Shown here in pieces: positions 45,359 through 54,384 of a DNA stretch of 64,000 bases. Under the pieces are notes generated by a model. The model had not been told where the DNA came from. It did not search any database and was given only the letters and a program-made list of their open reading frames with translations. Source of the DNA: Desulfobacterales bacterium (GTDB lineage Bacteria > Desulfobacterota > Desulfobulbia > Desulfobulbales > JAGXFP01); the NCBI GenBank assembly GCA_024637225.1, contig JAGXFP010000021.1, forward strand, positions 1-64,000. The letters run 5' to 3'. Position 1 is the first letter of the stretch; each line of letters begins with the position of its first letter. The translations under genes were made by a program, and so were the position numbers.

Positions 45359-45592
45359 ATGAATGAGCAAATCGAAATAAGAGGCGGAACTATCCGGCTC
45401 GGCCAGTTTCTTAAAATCGCGATGCTGGTGGAAACCGGCGGCGAAGCGAAGGCCAGGATCCAGGGAGGCGAGGTTCTGGTTAACGGTGAAGTCGAGACCA
45501 GGCGCGGCAGGCAGCTCCGCCACCATGATCTCGTGCAGATCGCCGGTCAGACCGCCCAAGTCTGCTATCTCGATCCGCAGCCAATCGACTGA
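45359..45592 (+). CDS. S4-domain RNA-binding protein (YbcJ-like)
   Basis: 77 aa from ATG 45359; upstream in-frame starts exist. IRGGTIRLGQFLKIAMLVETGGEAKARIQGGEVLVNGEVETRRGRQL is a stand-alone S4 domain, as in YbcJ/YaaA. It likely binds structured RNA. It sits 6 bp before the HAD gene. Confidence 0.86.
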   Translation: MNEQIEIRGGTIRLGQFLKIAMLVETGGEAKARIQGGEVLVNGEVETRRGRQLRHHDLVQIAGQTAQVCYLDPQPID

Positions 45593-45598
45593 ACGATC

Positions 45599-46450
45599 AT
45601 GGCCATCAAGCAAGTTCTGCTCTGCACCGACCTTGACCGGACCCTCCTGCCGAACGGTATTCAGCCGGAATCCCCGGCGGCGCGGCCGCTTTTCGGCAAA
45701 TTAGCCGCCGAACCATTCGTGACCCTGGCCTATGTGAGCGGCCGCGATTTCCATCTTCTCCAACAGGCGATTGAGGAATTCGATCTGCCCCGACCGGATT
45801 TCATGGTTGGCGATGTGGGGACCACCATCTATCGGCAAGCGGCGGGGAGCTGGCACTCCTGGCAGGAATGGCAGGAATGGCAGGAGATGATCGGCAAGGA
45901 TTGGCGAGGGACCACCACCGGTGAACTGGCCGCCCTGCTCGATGGTTTAGCCGAGCTTGAACTTCAGGAGCCGGAAAAGCAGGGCCGCTTCAAATTAAGT
46001 TATTATACCGATCCCGGGATCGATTCTGCTATACTGAAAGCCAGGGTGCGGAGCCGTCTGGCCCCTTGCCAGGCTAAGGTCCGGTCTGTTTTCAGCGTTG
46101 ACGAGGTGAACCGGGTGGGTCTTTTCGATCTGCTCCCGGAATCGGCCAGCAAACTGGAAGCGGTAAGATTCATCGTCGGCCGGACCGGAGTTGCCCCGGA
46201 GCGTACCCTTTATGCGGGGGACAGCGGCAACGATCTCGAGGTGTTGACCAGTGAGGTCAGATCGATACTGGTGGCCAACGCGATCGATGAAGTAAAAAGC
46301 CAGGCCCGGCAAGGTGCCCCGGCAGGCACCCTGTATATCGCCCGGGGAGATTTCCTTGATATGAACGGCAATTACGCGGCCGGTCTGCTGGAGGGTGCGG
46401 TTCATTATCTGCCGGAACTCGCTCCGCTCCTTGAAAACGGGCGGCGCTAA
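45599..46450 (+). CDS. HAD hydrolase, sucrose-phosphate-phosphatase-like
   Basis: 283 aa. Motif I LCTDLDRTLLPNG (about 7-19), LAYVSGRDFHLLQQAI, PDFMVGDVGTTIY and motif IV YAGDSGNDLEVL (about 205-216) match the C2b cap group that includes sucrose-6-phosphate phosphatase and mannosyl-glycerate phosphatase. A triplet WQEWQEWQE comes from a short in-frame DNA repeat. It is probably a sugar-phosphate phosphatase; no sucrose-phosphate synthase gene is adjacent. Confidence 0.82.
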   Translation: MAIKQVLLCTDLDRTLLPNGIQPESPAARPLFGKLAAEPFVTLAYVSGRDFHLLQQAIEEFDLPRPDFMVGDVGTTIYRQAAGSWHSWQEWQEWQEMIGKDWRGTTTGELAALLDGLAELELQEPEKQGRFKLSYYTDPGIDSAILKARVRSRLAPCQAKVRSVFSVDEVNRVGLFDLLPESASKLEAVRFIVGRTGVAPERTLYAGDSGNDLEVLTSEVRSILVANAIDEVKSQARQGAPAGTLYIARGDFLDMNGNYAAGLLEGAVHYLPELAPLLENGRR

Positions 46451-46486
46451 GATTTCGTATAGAGGAAAAAATCGACAACCCGATAG

Positions 46487-46703
46487 CCTGGATCGTGAGC
46501 GTTCGAGAATGGTGGAGATGCAAGGCGGCAAGGAATACTAATGGTATATCAACGAGTTGCCAACGCCGCAGAAGCGCCGTTCTCGGGCGCCCTGCTGGGC
46601 GGCAGGGTTAATCGAGGCGACCTAGTGAAAAAACGATTATTGTTACTAACAACAAACGACTAAAACAAAATCTCCCACTAAGCCGTCACGGATTCAGGAG
46701 TAA
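46487..46703. repeat. Family B palindromic repeat, long form, inverted (copy B3)
   Basis: Read on the minus strand it starts CTGAATCCGTGACGGCTT and ends GAACGCTCACGATCCAGG, with the same extra inner segment as B1. It begins 37 bp after the HAD stop codon and ends just before the ribosome site of the barrel protein gene. Confidence 0.85.
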
Positions 46704-46727
46704 TTCAAACAGGGGAACGGACCTGCC

Positions 46728-47714
46728 ATGAAAAATAATTTTAAAGTTGTGGTTTTAACGATTTCGGGCCTTTTCCTGCTGGCAAATGCCAATGCGGCCG
46801 CGGCACGGGATCGGCTTGCCAAATTCGATCTGGAGGTTAACGCCGGCCGCCGGGTTGATCAGTTAGACTGGAATATCGCCGGCAACTTCAGCGGCACCGA
46901 TCCCAATATTCTCTCCGAGCTAAGCTGGGATGAGCTGGAAATCATCGAAATCAACACCAAGGGCAGGGTGCTCATGGTTAATGACCGGGCCCGCTTTGGC
47001 GGCACCGCCAAGGTCAGATTTAATTTCGGGGAGATCCAGAGCGGCCAAAATCAGGATTCCGATTACCAGTTCGATAATCGCGGCAATGAATGGTCGCGCT
47101 CCAACAATCAGGCGGATGACGGCAGCGTCTACGATTTCACGACCGGCATCGGCCTCGCTTTTTTGAGCGCCAATGGCAGGGTGATGGTTTCGCCCCTGGT
47201 CGGTTACTCTTATCATACCCAGGATCTGTCTATTCATGACGGCTACCAGACCCTTTCCCTGGATAACCCCTTCAGTCCGGATCCGGCCGATAATCCGCCG
47301 CCGCTGGGGCCGATAGCGGGACTTGACAGCACCTATGAAACCGCCTGGAACAGTGGTTGGGTCGGGGTCGATCTTGAAATCAGACCGACCCGAAATCTCC
47401 TGCTGCGCGGTTTTATCGAACTGCACGCGGGCGAATACCGGGCCGAGGCCAACTGGAACCTTCGAACCGATCTTGCCCATCCAACCAGTTTCGAACATCA
47501 TTCAAATGATGCCTCGGGCTTTGTGACCGGTTTCGGAACCAGATTCGGTAGCGGTCACCTGCTGATCAACCTTGATATGCTTTATCAGAAATGGCAGGCG
47601 CAAGAGGGGGTTGACACGATTTATTCTGCCAATGGTTCCATCGGCGTGACTCGATTAAACGAGGTCAACTGGGAATCGTTCAGTGTCACCGCCGGTCTGA
47701 CCGTCAGCTTTTAA
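46728..47714 (+). CDS. Outer-membrane beta-barrel protein (omptin/Pom-like pattern)
   Basis: 328 aa. A signal peptide (about 1-26, ending ANAAAA) is followed by alternating aromatic/hydrophobic strands typical of a barrel, ending in a terminal Phe (TVSF) for the BAM machinery. The early segment QLDWNIAGNFSGTDPNILSELSWDEL resembles omptin or Protochlamydia-type outer-membrane barrels. No protease active site could be confirmed, so only the location is confident. An upstream family B repeat may contain or disturb its promoter. Confidence 0.75.
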   Translation: MKNNFKVVVLTISGLFLLANANAAAARDRLAKFDLEVNAGRRVDQLDWNIAGNFSGTDPNILSELSWDELEIIEINTKGRVLMVNDRARFGGTAKVRFNFGEIQSGQNQDSDYQFDNRGNEWSRSNNQADDGSVYDFTTGIGLAFLSANGRVMVSPLVGYSYHTQDLSIHDGYQTLSLDNPFSPDPADNPPPLGPIAGLDSTYETAWNSGWVGVDLEIRPTRNLLLRGFIELHAGEYRAEANWNLRTDLAHPTSFEHHSNDASGFVTGFGTRFGSGHLLINLDMLYQKWQAQEGVDTIYSANGSIGVTRLNEVNWESFSVTAGLTVSF

Positions 47715-49073
47715 TCAGCATTTTTGGAAGGTCATACTTCTGGACCGGGCCGAAGATTGCAGGACCGGGACCGGGTCGGCATAGTCGTAGACCAGGGCTT
47801 TTTTGTCGCCAGCCGGTCTTAGAATGCGGCCGACCACTTGGAGGAGCCGGCCGCTGAATTTGATCGGGGTCGTTAAAAATAGGGCCCGCAGACCGGGGCA
47901 GTCGAATCCCTCGCCGATCAGCTGCACCGTGGAGATCAGCACCTCAATTTCGCCCTTACGGACCTCACCGATCAGGGTGGTTCGCCGTTCGGAAGGCATC
48001 TTGCCGGTGAGCACCGCCACCTTCAGTTCGGGGGCCAGGGCGGTGATCGAACCGGCCAGCGCCTCGCAATGGGCGACCCGGTCGCTTACTACCAGAATGG
48101 TTCCTTTCTCCCGCCTCGCCTCGGCGACGATATCCCGGCAGATCAAGCTGTTGCGCTCGGCATTCCCGGTCAGCGCCTTTAAGAGGTTCTGATAATTACC
48201 CCGGTAGCCGTAAGTGAAATCGGTGGGTTTCTGGATTAACTCCGGCTTGAGGACCGCGCCGCTGGCGTGGAGATCGTTGGCGGCGACCCGGTGCAGGCAT
48301 TCGCCGAGATATAAATGGATAAGGTTTGTCAGTCCGTCCCTTCTGAAGGCGGTGGCCGATAAGCCCAGGGCGTATCGGCAGTCGAAGGCGGTGACCACCT
48401 CGGTGAACAGGGAGGCGGGCACCCGGTGGCATTCGTCGACGCAGATCTGCCCGAAATGCCCGGGCAGATCCGCCAACCTTTTCTGGGCCGAATTGACAAT
48501 CGCCACGGTGACCGGCTCCAAACGGTAATGGCCATCGCCGATCAATCCCGCCTCGCAGCCCAGGAAAAGTTCGATCTGGGCCGCCCATTGGTGCAGGAGT
48601 TCCTTGCTGTGGACCAGAATCAGGGTGGGCTGGTGCCGATGGGCGATAACGGCCAGGCCGATCACGGTCTTGCCGGAGCCGGTGCCGGACTCGATGACCC
48701 CGAAGTCTCTTTTAACCGTATCGGCAAAAGCGGCGAGCTGATAGGGCCGCAACTCGCCGCTAAAAGAAAAATCGATCTCGGCCAGGCTCCGGCGCCGGTC
48801 GATAAGGCGCGGTGATTCCTGCCCGTAACGCTGCCGGCAGAGCCGCACGGCCTGATTGGCAAAACCGCGCGGGAATCGGAGACCCCGGCTGGTTTCGCTG
48901 TAGAAATAGAGAAAGGGTTTAAGCTTCTTGCCGATCCAGCGCCCGTATTTTCTGGCATCGAGATAGAGGGGGTTGGCCACGGTGAGTTCTTTCTTGATCT
49001 CGCTGACCAGATGGGGCGGGCCATTTTCCAGCAGGCAATCGGCGCCGACGGTCAAGCTTATATCAACGGCCAT
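47715..49073 (-). CDS. Superfamily 2 DEAD/DEAH-type helicase (XPB/RecQ-like restriction-type)
   Basis: 452 aa. GTGSGKT (130-136), VDECHRVPA (Walker B/DECH), LSATAFRRDG (motif III), and motifs V-VI QLIGEGFDCPGL and RLLQVVGRILRP are in order. The first 100 residues carry a small basic domain (ARKYGRWIGKKLKPFLYFY) seen in XPB-like bacterial helicases. It probably moves on or unwinds double-stranded DNA or RNA. slyX overlaps its start by 11 bp. No nuclease or conflict-system partner is adjacent. Confidence 0.86.
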   Translation of the reverse strand: MAVDISLTVGADCLLENGPPHLVSEIKKELTVANPLYLDARKYGRWIGKKLKPFLYFYSETSRGLRFPRGFANQAVRLCRQRYGQESPRLIDRRRSLAEIDFSFSGELRPYQLAAFADTVKRDFGVIESGTGSGKTVIGLAVIAHRHQPTLILVHSKELLHQWAAQIELFLGCEAGLIGDGHYRLEPVTVAIVNSAQKRLADLPGHFGQICVDECHRVPASLFTEVVTAFDCRYALGLSATAFRRDGLTNLIHLYLGECLHRVAANDLHASGAVLKPELIQKPTDFTYGYRGNYQNLLKALTGNAERNSLICRDIVAEARREKGTILVVSDRVAHCEALAGSITALAPELKVAVLTGKMPSERRTTLIGEVRKGEIEVLISTVQLIGEGFDCPGLRALFLTTPIKFSGRLLQVVGRILRPAGDKKALVYDYADPVPVLQSSARSRSMTFQKC

Positions 49074-49266
49074 GGCTTTGCTCAGATCCGCTGAGAAGTT
49101 GCTTGAGCCGCCCCCCGATCGCTTTAAAATCGGCTTGAAGTTCGTCGAGTTGCCGCTGCTGGCCGGTAATCACCTTGTTTAGTTCCTCGATGGTGTGTTC
49201 CTGAAAGGCCAGTCTGGTCTCGAGTTCGACGATTCTTGCCGCCAATGCTTCTCTTTCTGTCACCAT
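49063..49266 (-). CDS. SlyX-family coiled-coil protein
   Basis: 67 aa, almost all heptad-like: ARIVELETRLAFQEHTIEELNKVITGQQRQLDEL matches SlyX. ATG at 49266. Function unknown. It overlaps the helicase start by 11 bp, so the two are coupled. Confidence 0.88.
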   Translation of the reverse strand: MVTEREALAARIVELETRLAFQEHTIEELNKVITGQQRQLDELQADFKAIGGRLKQLLSGSEQSHGR

Positions 49267-49412
49267 GCTTTCTACCTGTTAGTTATAACTGCGTCTTGAA
49301 GCGAACATTTTGCGACTCATCAAAGCCGGCTTTCCGGTGCCGTGGATTTCAATTCGCCCTATCCACTCAGCCTTCTGATCAGCATAACTGCTGAAATGGC
49401 CGGGCGCACACC

Positions 49413-51524
49413 TTACTTATAATCAAAAACGGTAACGCCGCGCCAGTCGAGCGGCGGCGGATTTTCGCGCAACTCGGTGATCCGCTCCAGATAAAGTCGG
49501 GCCGGACCGTCATTGGGAACACCCTCCAGAACCCGGCGGAACAACTGCTCGGCCCGCTGCCACTCTCGACCCCGAAAGGCAGCGACTCCCTGGTCAAACA
49601 GTAAGAAGAGGTCGAGGATGCTTGCCGGCTGCCGATCCTGCCACCCGGCAAGTTCATAGATGGCTATCGCTTCCGTCTTGCCCTTTACCTTGACCATGTC
49701 CAGCTCGCGGAGCAGGAACCGCTCATCAAGCTTGCGGGCCGTAAACTCGCTGCAAAGGATACTGGTGCCGTAGACCTTGTTCAACCCCTCCAGGCGGGAG
49801 GCAAGGTTTACCGGATCGCCGATTATCGTATAATCCATAAAGACATTACTGCCCAGATTGCCGACCGTGACCTCGCCGGTGTTAAGGCCGATGCCGATCT
49901 TAAGCTCCTCGGCACCTTTGACCTCGCCGCTTTGTTTCAGCTCCCACAGCTTCTCGATCATCAAGAGAGCGGTGGAGGCCGCCCGGGCCGGATGAGCGGG
50001 CAGCGGCAACGGGGCGCCGAAAAAGGCCATGACCGCATCACCCATCAGTTTGTCGAGGGTGCCCCGCTGTTCGAAGACCAGGGGGATCATCGCGTCGAAA
50101 TAACGGTTTAAGAGCCGGCCGGTTTCCCGGGCTCCGAGTTTTTCGGAAATGGTGGTGAAATCCCGCAGATCGGAAAAGAGGATGGTCAGGTTCTCCCGGC
50201 GTCCCTCAAGGGTGGCGGCGATATCGCCCTTGATCAATTCGTTGACTACCCCGGAGGAGACGTATTTACCGAAGAGTGAAGTAATCAGGGCGGTTTTCTT
50301 GCGGTCGAAAGATTTTTGCAGGGTGACTCCCACGATGAACTGGCCGGCCAGAACCGCCAGCAGCGGCGCGATATCGAGACGGACCGCCCTGGCCTGGAAA
50401 AACCAGGAGGAGAGGAAGAGCAGGGCGGCCAGGCCGGTCAAAAGCAGGAGTATTTCCAGGCCCATGCTGATCCTGGGTAGATAGAAAAGCAGGCCGAGCA
50501 GGCCCAGAAGGACGATCAGTCCGGCCACCGGGGAGCCGCTGAAGTGGCGAATAAAGTTGCCGCCGAGAATGGTTTCCACGGCGTGGGCATGGCAGGCTAA
50601 GCCCGGTTCATTGCTGCCCAGCACATTCCGGTCGATGGCCCCGAAGAGATCAGCCAGCTCACCGCTGTCCCTCTGGAAACGGGAAAAGGGAGTGGTGAAG
50701 AAGTCCTTCTGGGTGGAGAGGGTCGAGCCGATCAGGACTATCTTGCCGCGCAGATCTTCAGCGGCGACGCGGTTATCGACTGCATCGGCATAGGAGACCG
50801 TATTAAAGGCCGTGTAGTTCCCATGGTAGTTGAGCAGCAGATCGGGATAGGGCAGCTGCAACTGTTGTTCGGCGTAGGCGCCCATCAGGAAGTGGTCCGG
50901 ACCGGAAAAATCAAAATCGAAGGTCAGATCGAGAAAGAGTCGGGAGATTTCCAGGGCGAAAGCGGGCAGTAACTCAATGCCGCTGTCGGCCAGGGGTTTG
51001 GCAGTGAAAAAACGGATTTTGCGGAGGACGCCGTCGGGATCGAGGGGGAGATCGATAAAGCCGTCGCCGAGCATCGCCTCCTGGAAAATCTCGAGGGGGG
51101 AGACCTCGGCCACCCCTGGGGCGGCCGAGACCCGGGCCATCACGACATTGTTGCACTCCCAGATTGAGCGGGCCAGGCGCAGGTCGGCGGCGGGGTCCGG
51201 ATCCGGGGCGGACATCACCATATCGAGACCGACCACCGCGGCGCCGGCTTCGCAGATATGATCCAGGGCCGCGGCCAGGTTGTTTCTGGACCATTGGCCG
51301 CGATGCCGGTCCAGGCGGAGAGCGCTTTCCTCGTCCATCAGGACGAGGGTGATCCGCTCGGAGGTAGGCAGCGGACCGCGCCAGGAGACATTCAGATCGT
51401 AGAGATAATGGTCAACCCGGTTGAAAACCCCGGCCCGATAAGCAAAAATCACCGAAACGGTCACCAGGATCAGACAAAGGGCCGAAAAAAACAGCTGGCG
51501 GCGAAAAAGGCTTTTCCCGGTCAT
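49413..51524 (-). CDS. CHASE2-type membrane adenylate/guanylate cyclase
   Basis: 703 aa. TM1 (about 11-30), a periplasmic CHASE2 domain (about 35-325), three TM helices (about 333-402) and a class III cyclase domain with metal Asp in ILFSDLRDFT (D452) and MGDAVMAFFG (D496), the base-binding KLMGD Lys492, and YTIIGDPVNLASRLEG supplying Asp, Asn and Arg (about 565-580). Lys and Asp at the base positions favour ATP. A helical, TPR-like tail (630-703) ends it. It overlaps the periplasmic protein gene by ATGA, so the two are coupled. CHASE2 probably senses a periplasmic signal. A Crp-type regulator and a cNMP-PilZ protein nearby are possible cAMP receivers (inference). Confidence 0.93.
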   Translation of the reverse strand: MTGKSLFRRQLFFSALCLILVTVSVIFAYRAGVFNRVDHYLYDLNVSWRGPLPTSERITLVLMDEESALRLDRHRGQWSRNNLAAALDHICEAGAAVVGLDMVMSAPDPDPAADLRLARSIWECNNVVMARVSAAPGVAEVSPLEIFQEAMLGDGFIDLPLDPDGVLRKIRFFTAKPLADSGIELLPAFALEISRLFLDLTFDFDFSGPDHFLMGAYAEQQLQLPYPDLLLNYHGNYTAFNTVSYADAVDNRVAAEDLRGKIVLIGSTLSTQKDFFTTPFSRFQRDSGELADLFGAIDRNVLGSNEPGLACHAHAVETILGGNFIRHFSGSPVAGLIVLLGLLGLLFYLPRISMGLEILLLLTGLAALLFLSSWFFQARAVRLDIAPLLAVLAGQFIVGVTLQKSFDRKKTALITSLFGKYVSSGVVNELIKGDIAATLEGRRENLTILFSDLRDFTTISEKLGARETGRLLNRYFDAMIPLVFEQRGTLDKLMGDAVMAFFGAPLPLPAHPARAASTALLMIEKLWELKQSGEVKGAEELKIGIGLNTGEVTVGNLGSNVFMDYTIIGDPVNLASRLEGLNKVYGTSILCSEFTARKLDERFLLRELDMVKVKGKTEAIAIYELAGWQDRQPASILDLFLLFDQGVAAFRGREWQRAEQLFRRVLEGVPNDGPARLYLERITELRENPPPLDWRGVTVFDYK

Positions 51525-52645
51525 GAATCTTCGGGATTATTGACGACTCCGTGATTGAAGGAGGCCAGCCGGGTCGGCAGGGCGCCTTCAATGCCGCCGA
51601 TCGGGCTGGAGACGATCACCAGGACCCGGCATTTGCGAAGAATTCGGGAAGCGGCATCCTCAGCCTTTAGGGCCATGGCGTCCCGGCTGCTGATCACCAG
51701 ATTGGTCCTGGCCAGGCCCTGAACCCCGGTGACGTTCTTAACGATATATTGCCCCCGTTTTTCCCTTCTTTGCCGGGGTGGCGTTGCTGGCGCCGGGGCC
51801 ACCGGGATTTCCAGGGTTTTTTCCACCGTTTCCGCCCAAGCTTCCCCTACCCCTCCCCATACGGGGGCGGCCTTGGCGAGCAGCCGGTCGAGGAGGCGAT
51901 GATCGGCCCGCAGTTCGGCCGCGCTCTTATCCGAAACCACGTAACGCATCATGCCGCGATTGACCAGGGCGGCCTCCTCGACCCGGCTCAGCTCGTAAAC
52001 GGGCTCGCCGTTTTCGCCAACGATTTTAGGGAAAATGGCCGGTTCGACCCGGTCGTTATTTGCCAGATCCCGGGCATCCAGGACCAGCCAGGGTTGGTCC
52101 TGGTCATCTAGTTCCGCCCGAGGCTTCAGGGTCTGAACGGGAAAATCCCGCCAGCTCGGCTCGTTGTCTAATTGTTTCAGTAACTTGGCGGTCAGCCCGC
52201 TGAGCCCCTTCATCTCTGCGACCTTGATCACCTCGTAATAGGGATCGCTGCCGTCATCAACGAACTCGCTTTGATATTCCCGGTCTCTTAGAAAGGCTTC
52301 CAGCTTGATGGTAACCCGGTCGCCGCCGAGGGATTCAAGGGTCCTGGCCTCATCCAGATGGATTCCCGAGGCCAGCTTGACAATGTTGCCCGAGGCCAGC
52401 ACCCCGGCGACCCCTTGGGATAAAGGGCGGTTATTGCGATTTTTGGCGAGATAGCCCCGGCCGATCCCGTAAATCAAGCCCTTGTCCCAGTCGATCCAGC
52501 CGTTCGCGTGTTTCTCAATGAAAGAATCGAAACGCTTCTGGTCAACACTGGCCGAAATAGCAGGTAAACAAAGGGTGCAGAACAGGACCAGGGCAAGGAG
52601 CCGGCTCAATCCGCAAGGGGTTTTCGGGCGTTTAGTCATGGGCAT
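51521..52645 (-). CDS. Secreted/periplasmic protein coupled to the cyclase
   Basis: 374 aa with a signal peptide (about 1-32, ending AISA). ATG 52645 has GGAG 6 nt upstream. The mature part begins RFDSFIEKHANGWIDWDKGLIYGIGRGYL and has a region like LPP20/FlgT-type envelope proteins (GVAGVLASGNIVKLASGIH), a Pro-rich spacer near 285-295 and a C-terminal domain. I do not recognise a named family. The 4-bp overlap with the CHASE2 cyclase suggests it feeds a signal to that sensor. Confidence 0.75.
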   Translation of the reverse strand: MPMTKRPKTPCGLSRLLALVLFCTLCLPAISASVDQKRFDSFIEKHANGWIDWDKGLIYGIGRGYLAKNRNNRPLSQGVAGVLASGNIVKLASGIHLDEARTLESLGGDRVTIKLEAFLRDREYQSEFVDDGSDPYYEVIKVAEMKGLSGLTAKLLKQLDNEPSWRDFPVQTLKPRAELDDQDQPWLVLDARDLANNDRVEPAIFPKIVGENGEPVYELSRVEEAALVNRGMMRYVVSDKSAAELRADHRLLDRLLAKAAPVWGGVGEAWAETVEKTLEIPVAPAPATPPRQRREKRGQYIVKNVTGVQGLARTNLVISSRDAMALKAEDAASRILRKCRVLVIVSSPIGGIEGALPTRLASFNHGVVNNPEDS

Positions 52646-52682
52646 GGCGCTCTCCGGTCCGGGCCTGGGCGGTTGGATCAGC

Positions 52683-53627
52683 TTAAACGGGCAGCGAAGT
52701 TGCCTGGTCGTAAAAATCGGTTACCTTGTCCTTGTCATCGGACTCCATCTGGGCAATGGCCGCTCTGGGGTGCTGGTTCAGAGTGCCGGTCACCATGTAG
52801 GGGATCGAGTAGCCCCACTCGATCTTTTTGCTCCAGGGCAACACTTCCCGTTCGATAACCTCGATAAGCGGGCGCACGTCGAATTTGGGGTTTTTCAGAA
52901 AGGAGACCAGCAGCTCCAGGGGACAGTTGCCCGCCCCGCGGCCGATCCCGTAAAGGGTGGCATCGAGATAATTTATGCCGTTGATGATCGCCGAGATCGT
53001 ATTGGCAAAGGCGAGCTGCTGGTTGTTGTGGCCGTGGATACCGATGGACTTGCCCGGCAGGGATTCGATATACTTCCTGGCCAGAGCGTCGATATGTTCC
53101 GAATAAAAGAAACCGAAGCTGTCGACCAGATAGATGATCGGCACCCGGCTCCTGGCCAGGTCGTCGAGGGCCTCCTCGAGATCCCGCTGATTGACGGTGG
53201 AGACCGCCATCAGGTTGATCGTCACTTCATAGCCCTTGTCCATGCAGTGCTCGGCCAGGTAGATGGCCTTATCGACCTGGTGGACGTAGCAGGCGACCCT
53301 GATCATGTCCAGAGAGCTCTCGGTGCAGGGGGGGATGTCGTCGTAGCTGATCCGGCCGATATCGGCCATGGCCGAAAACTTGATGGTCTTTTCGGCGTCG
53401 CCGATGATCCGCTTGAGATCGTCTTCGGCGCAGAACTTCCACGGCCCCATTTCATCCCGGGAAAACATGCCCTCCGAGGAAAGGTAGCCGACTTCCATGT
53501 AGTCCACGCCCGATTTGGACAAGGCCTGGTAAACGTGGCGGACGAAGGCGTCGTCGAACTGCCACTTGTTCATCAGGCCGCCGTCCCTGACGGTGCAGTC
53601 AATAACCTTTATCTGGGGTCTGTACAT
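52683..53627 (-). CDS. HMGL-like aldolase family protein
   Basis: 314 aa TIM barrel. IDCTVRDGGLMNKWQF (metal Asp, about 9-24), YMEVGYLSS, STVNQRDLEEAL and GIHGHNNQQLAFANTISAI (His pair for the metal, about 195-213) fit the 4-hydroxy-2-oxovalerate aldolase / HMG-CoA lyase group. Such enzymes do divalent-metal-dependent aldol or Claisen chemistry. LDATLYGIGRGAGN is also typical. Substrate unknown; a KDPG-type aldolase is 84 bp upstream on the same strand. Confidence 0.87.
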   Translation of the reverse strand: MYRPQIKVIDCTVRDGGLMNKWQFDDAFVRHVYQALSKSGVDYMEVGYLSSEGMFSRDEMGPWKFCAEDDLKRIIGDAEKTIKFSAMADIGRISYDDIPPCTESSLDMIRVACYVHQVDKAIYLAEHCMDKGYEVTINLMAVSTVNQRDLEEALDDLARSRVPIIYLVDSFGFFYSEHIDALARKYIESLPGKSIGIHGHNNQQLAFANTISAIINGINYLDATLYGIGRGAGNCPLELLVSFLKNPKFDVRPLIEVIEREVLPWSKKIEWGYSIPYMVTGTLNQHPRAAIAQMESDDKDKVTDFYDQATSLPV

Positions 53628-53710
53628 TACTCTCTCCTGTCTGTCTTAAATGGTTTTTTTTATGATTTGACTCGGCTGGTTTGGCGAAATAAGCGGGCTG
53701 TTGCGCGGCA

Positions 53711-54337
53711 TCATGATGACCGGGCAACCGAGGCCGCCGCTTCGACAAATCTGCCGACATTTTCGCTGATTTTTACCGGATCTTTTTCCTGGATGGCTTT
53801 GGCGCCGAACAGGGCGGAACCGACTCCTACTCCGGCGGCGCCGGCCCTGAAATAGTCGGCAAGATTTTCCAGGCTGACGCCGCCCACCGCCAGCAGGGGG
53901 ATATCCTCAAAGGGTCCGCGGATTTCCCGGAGGTAAGCGGGCCCGACAACGCCGCAGGGAAAAACCTTGACCATCGTTGCCCCGGCCTGCCAGGCCGTAT
54001 AAATCTCGGTGGGTGTGAAGGCTCCGGCGATTACCGGAATATTTCTCTTGGCGCCATATTCAATGACCCGGATATCGGTGTTGGGAGTTACCAGGAACAT
54101 GGCTCCCGCCTCAAGGGCGATCCGGGCCTCTTCCGGATTACGAATCGTGCCGATGCCCAGAAGTTTCCCGGCCGGGACTCGTGACCGGCAGCTTTGCACA
54201 ATCCCGGCCGCGTTTTCGGTGTTCATGGTTATTTCGAGGGCCTGCAAACCTGCCCCAAAAGAGGCGGTCATCACTTCACGGAAGAAGCCGCCGTCAATTC
54301 CGCGCAGGATGCCGATCACCGGCATGTCCAGCTTCAT
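53711..54337 (-). CDS. eda: KDPG/KHG aldolase
   Basis: 208 aa. Family motifs LEITMNT with catalytic Glu35, GIGTIRNPEEA, and ATMVKVFPCGVVGPAYL with the Schiff-base Lys124, then VGGVSLENLADYF. It splits 2-keto-3-deoxy-6-phosphogluconate to pyruvate and glyceraldehyde-3-phosphate. No edd or kdgK is adjacent, so the source of its substrate in this organism is not shown. Confidence 0.9.
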   Translation of the reverse strand: MKLDMPVIGILRGIDGGFFREVMTASFGAGLQALEITMNTENAAGIVQSCRSRVPAGKLLGIGTIRNPEEARIALEAGAMFLVTPNTDIRVIEYGAKRNIPVIAGAFTPTEIYTAWQAGATMVKVFPCGVVGPAYLREIRGPFEDIPLLAVGGVSLENLADYFRAGAAGVGVGSALFGAKAIQEKDPVKISENVGRFVEAAASVARSS

Positions 54338-54384
54338 ATTTCCACCTCACGCCTCTCCCGGCCCTTCGCGCTGCAACGGCCCGA

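Noticed and set aside
47715-49266. Helicase plus slyX as a defence or conflict system
   Set aside because: No nuclease, methylase, primase or other defence partner is adjacent; slyX overlaps simply as a small coiled-coil gene.
52482-53855. 457-aa open frame on the plus strand
   Set aside because: Antisense to the HMGL-like aldolase gene and its neighbours, with no signature.
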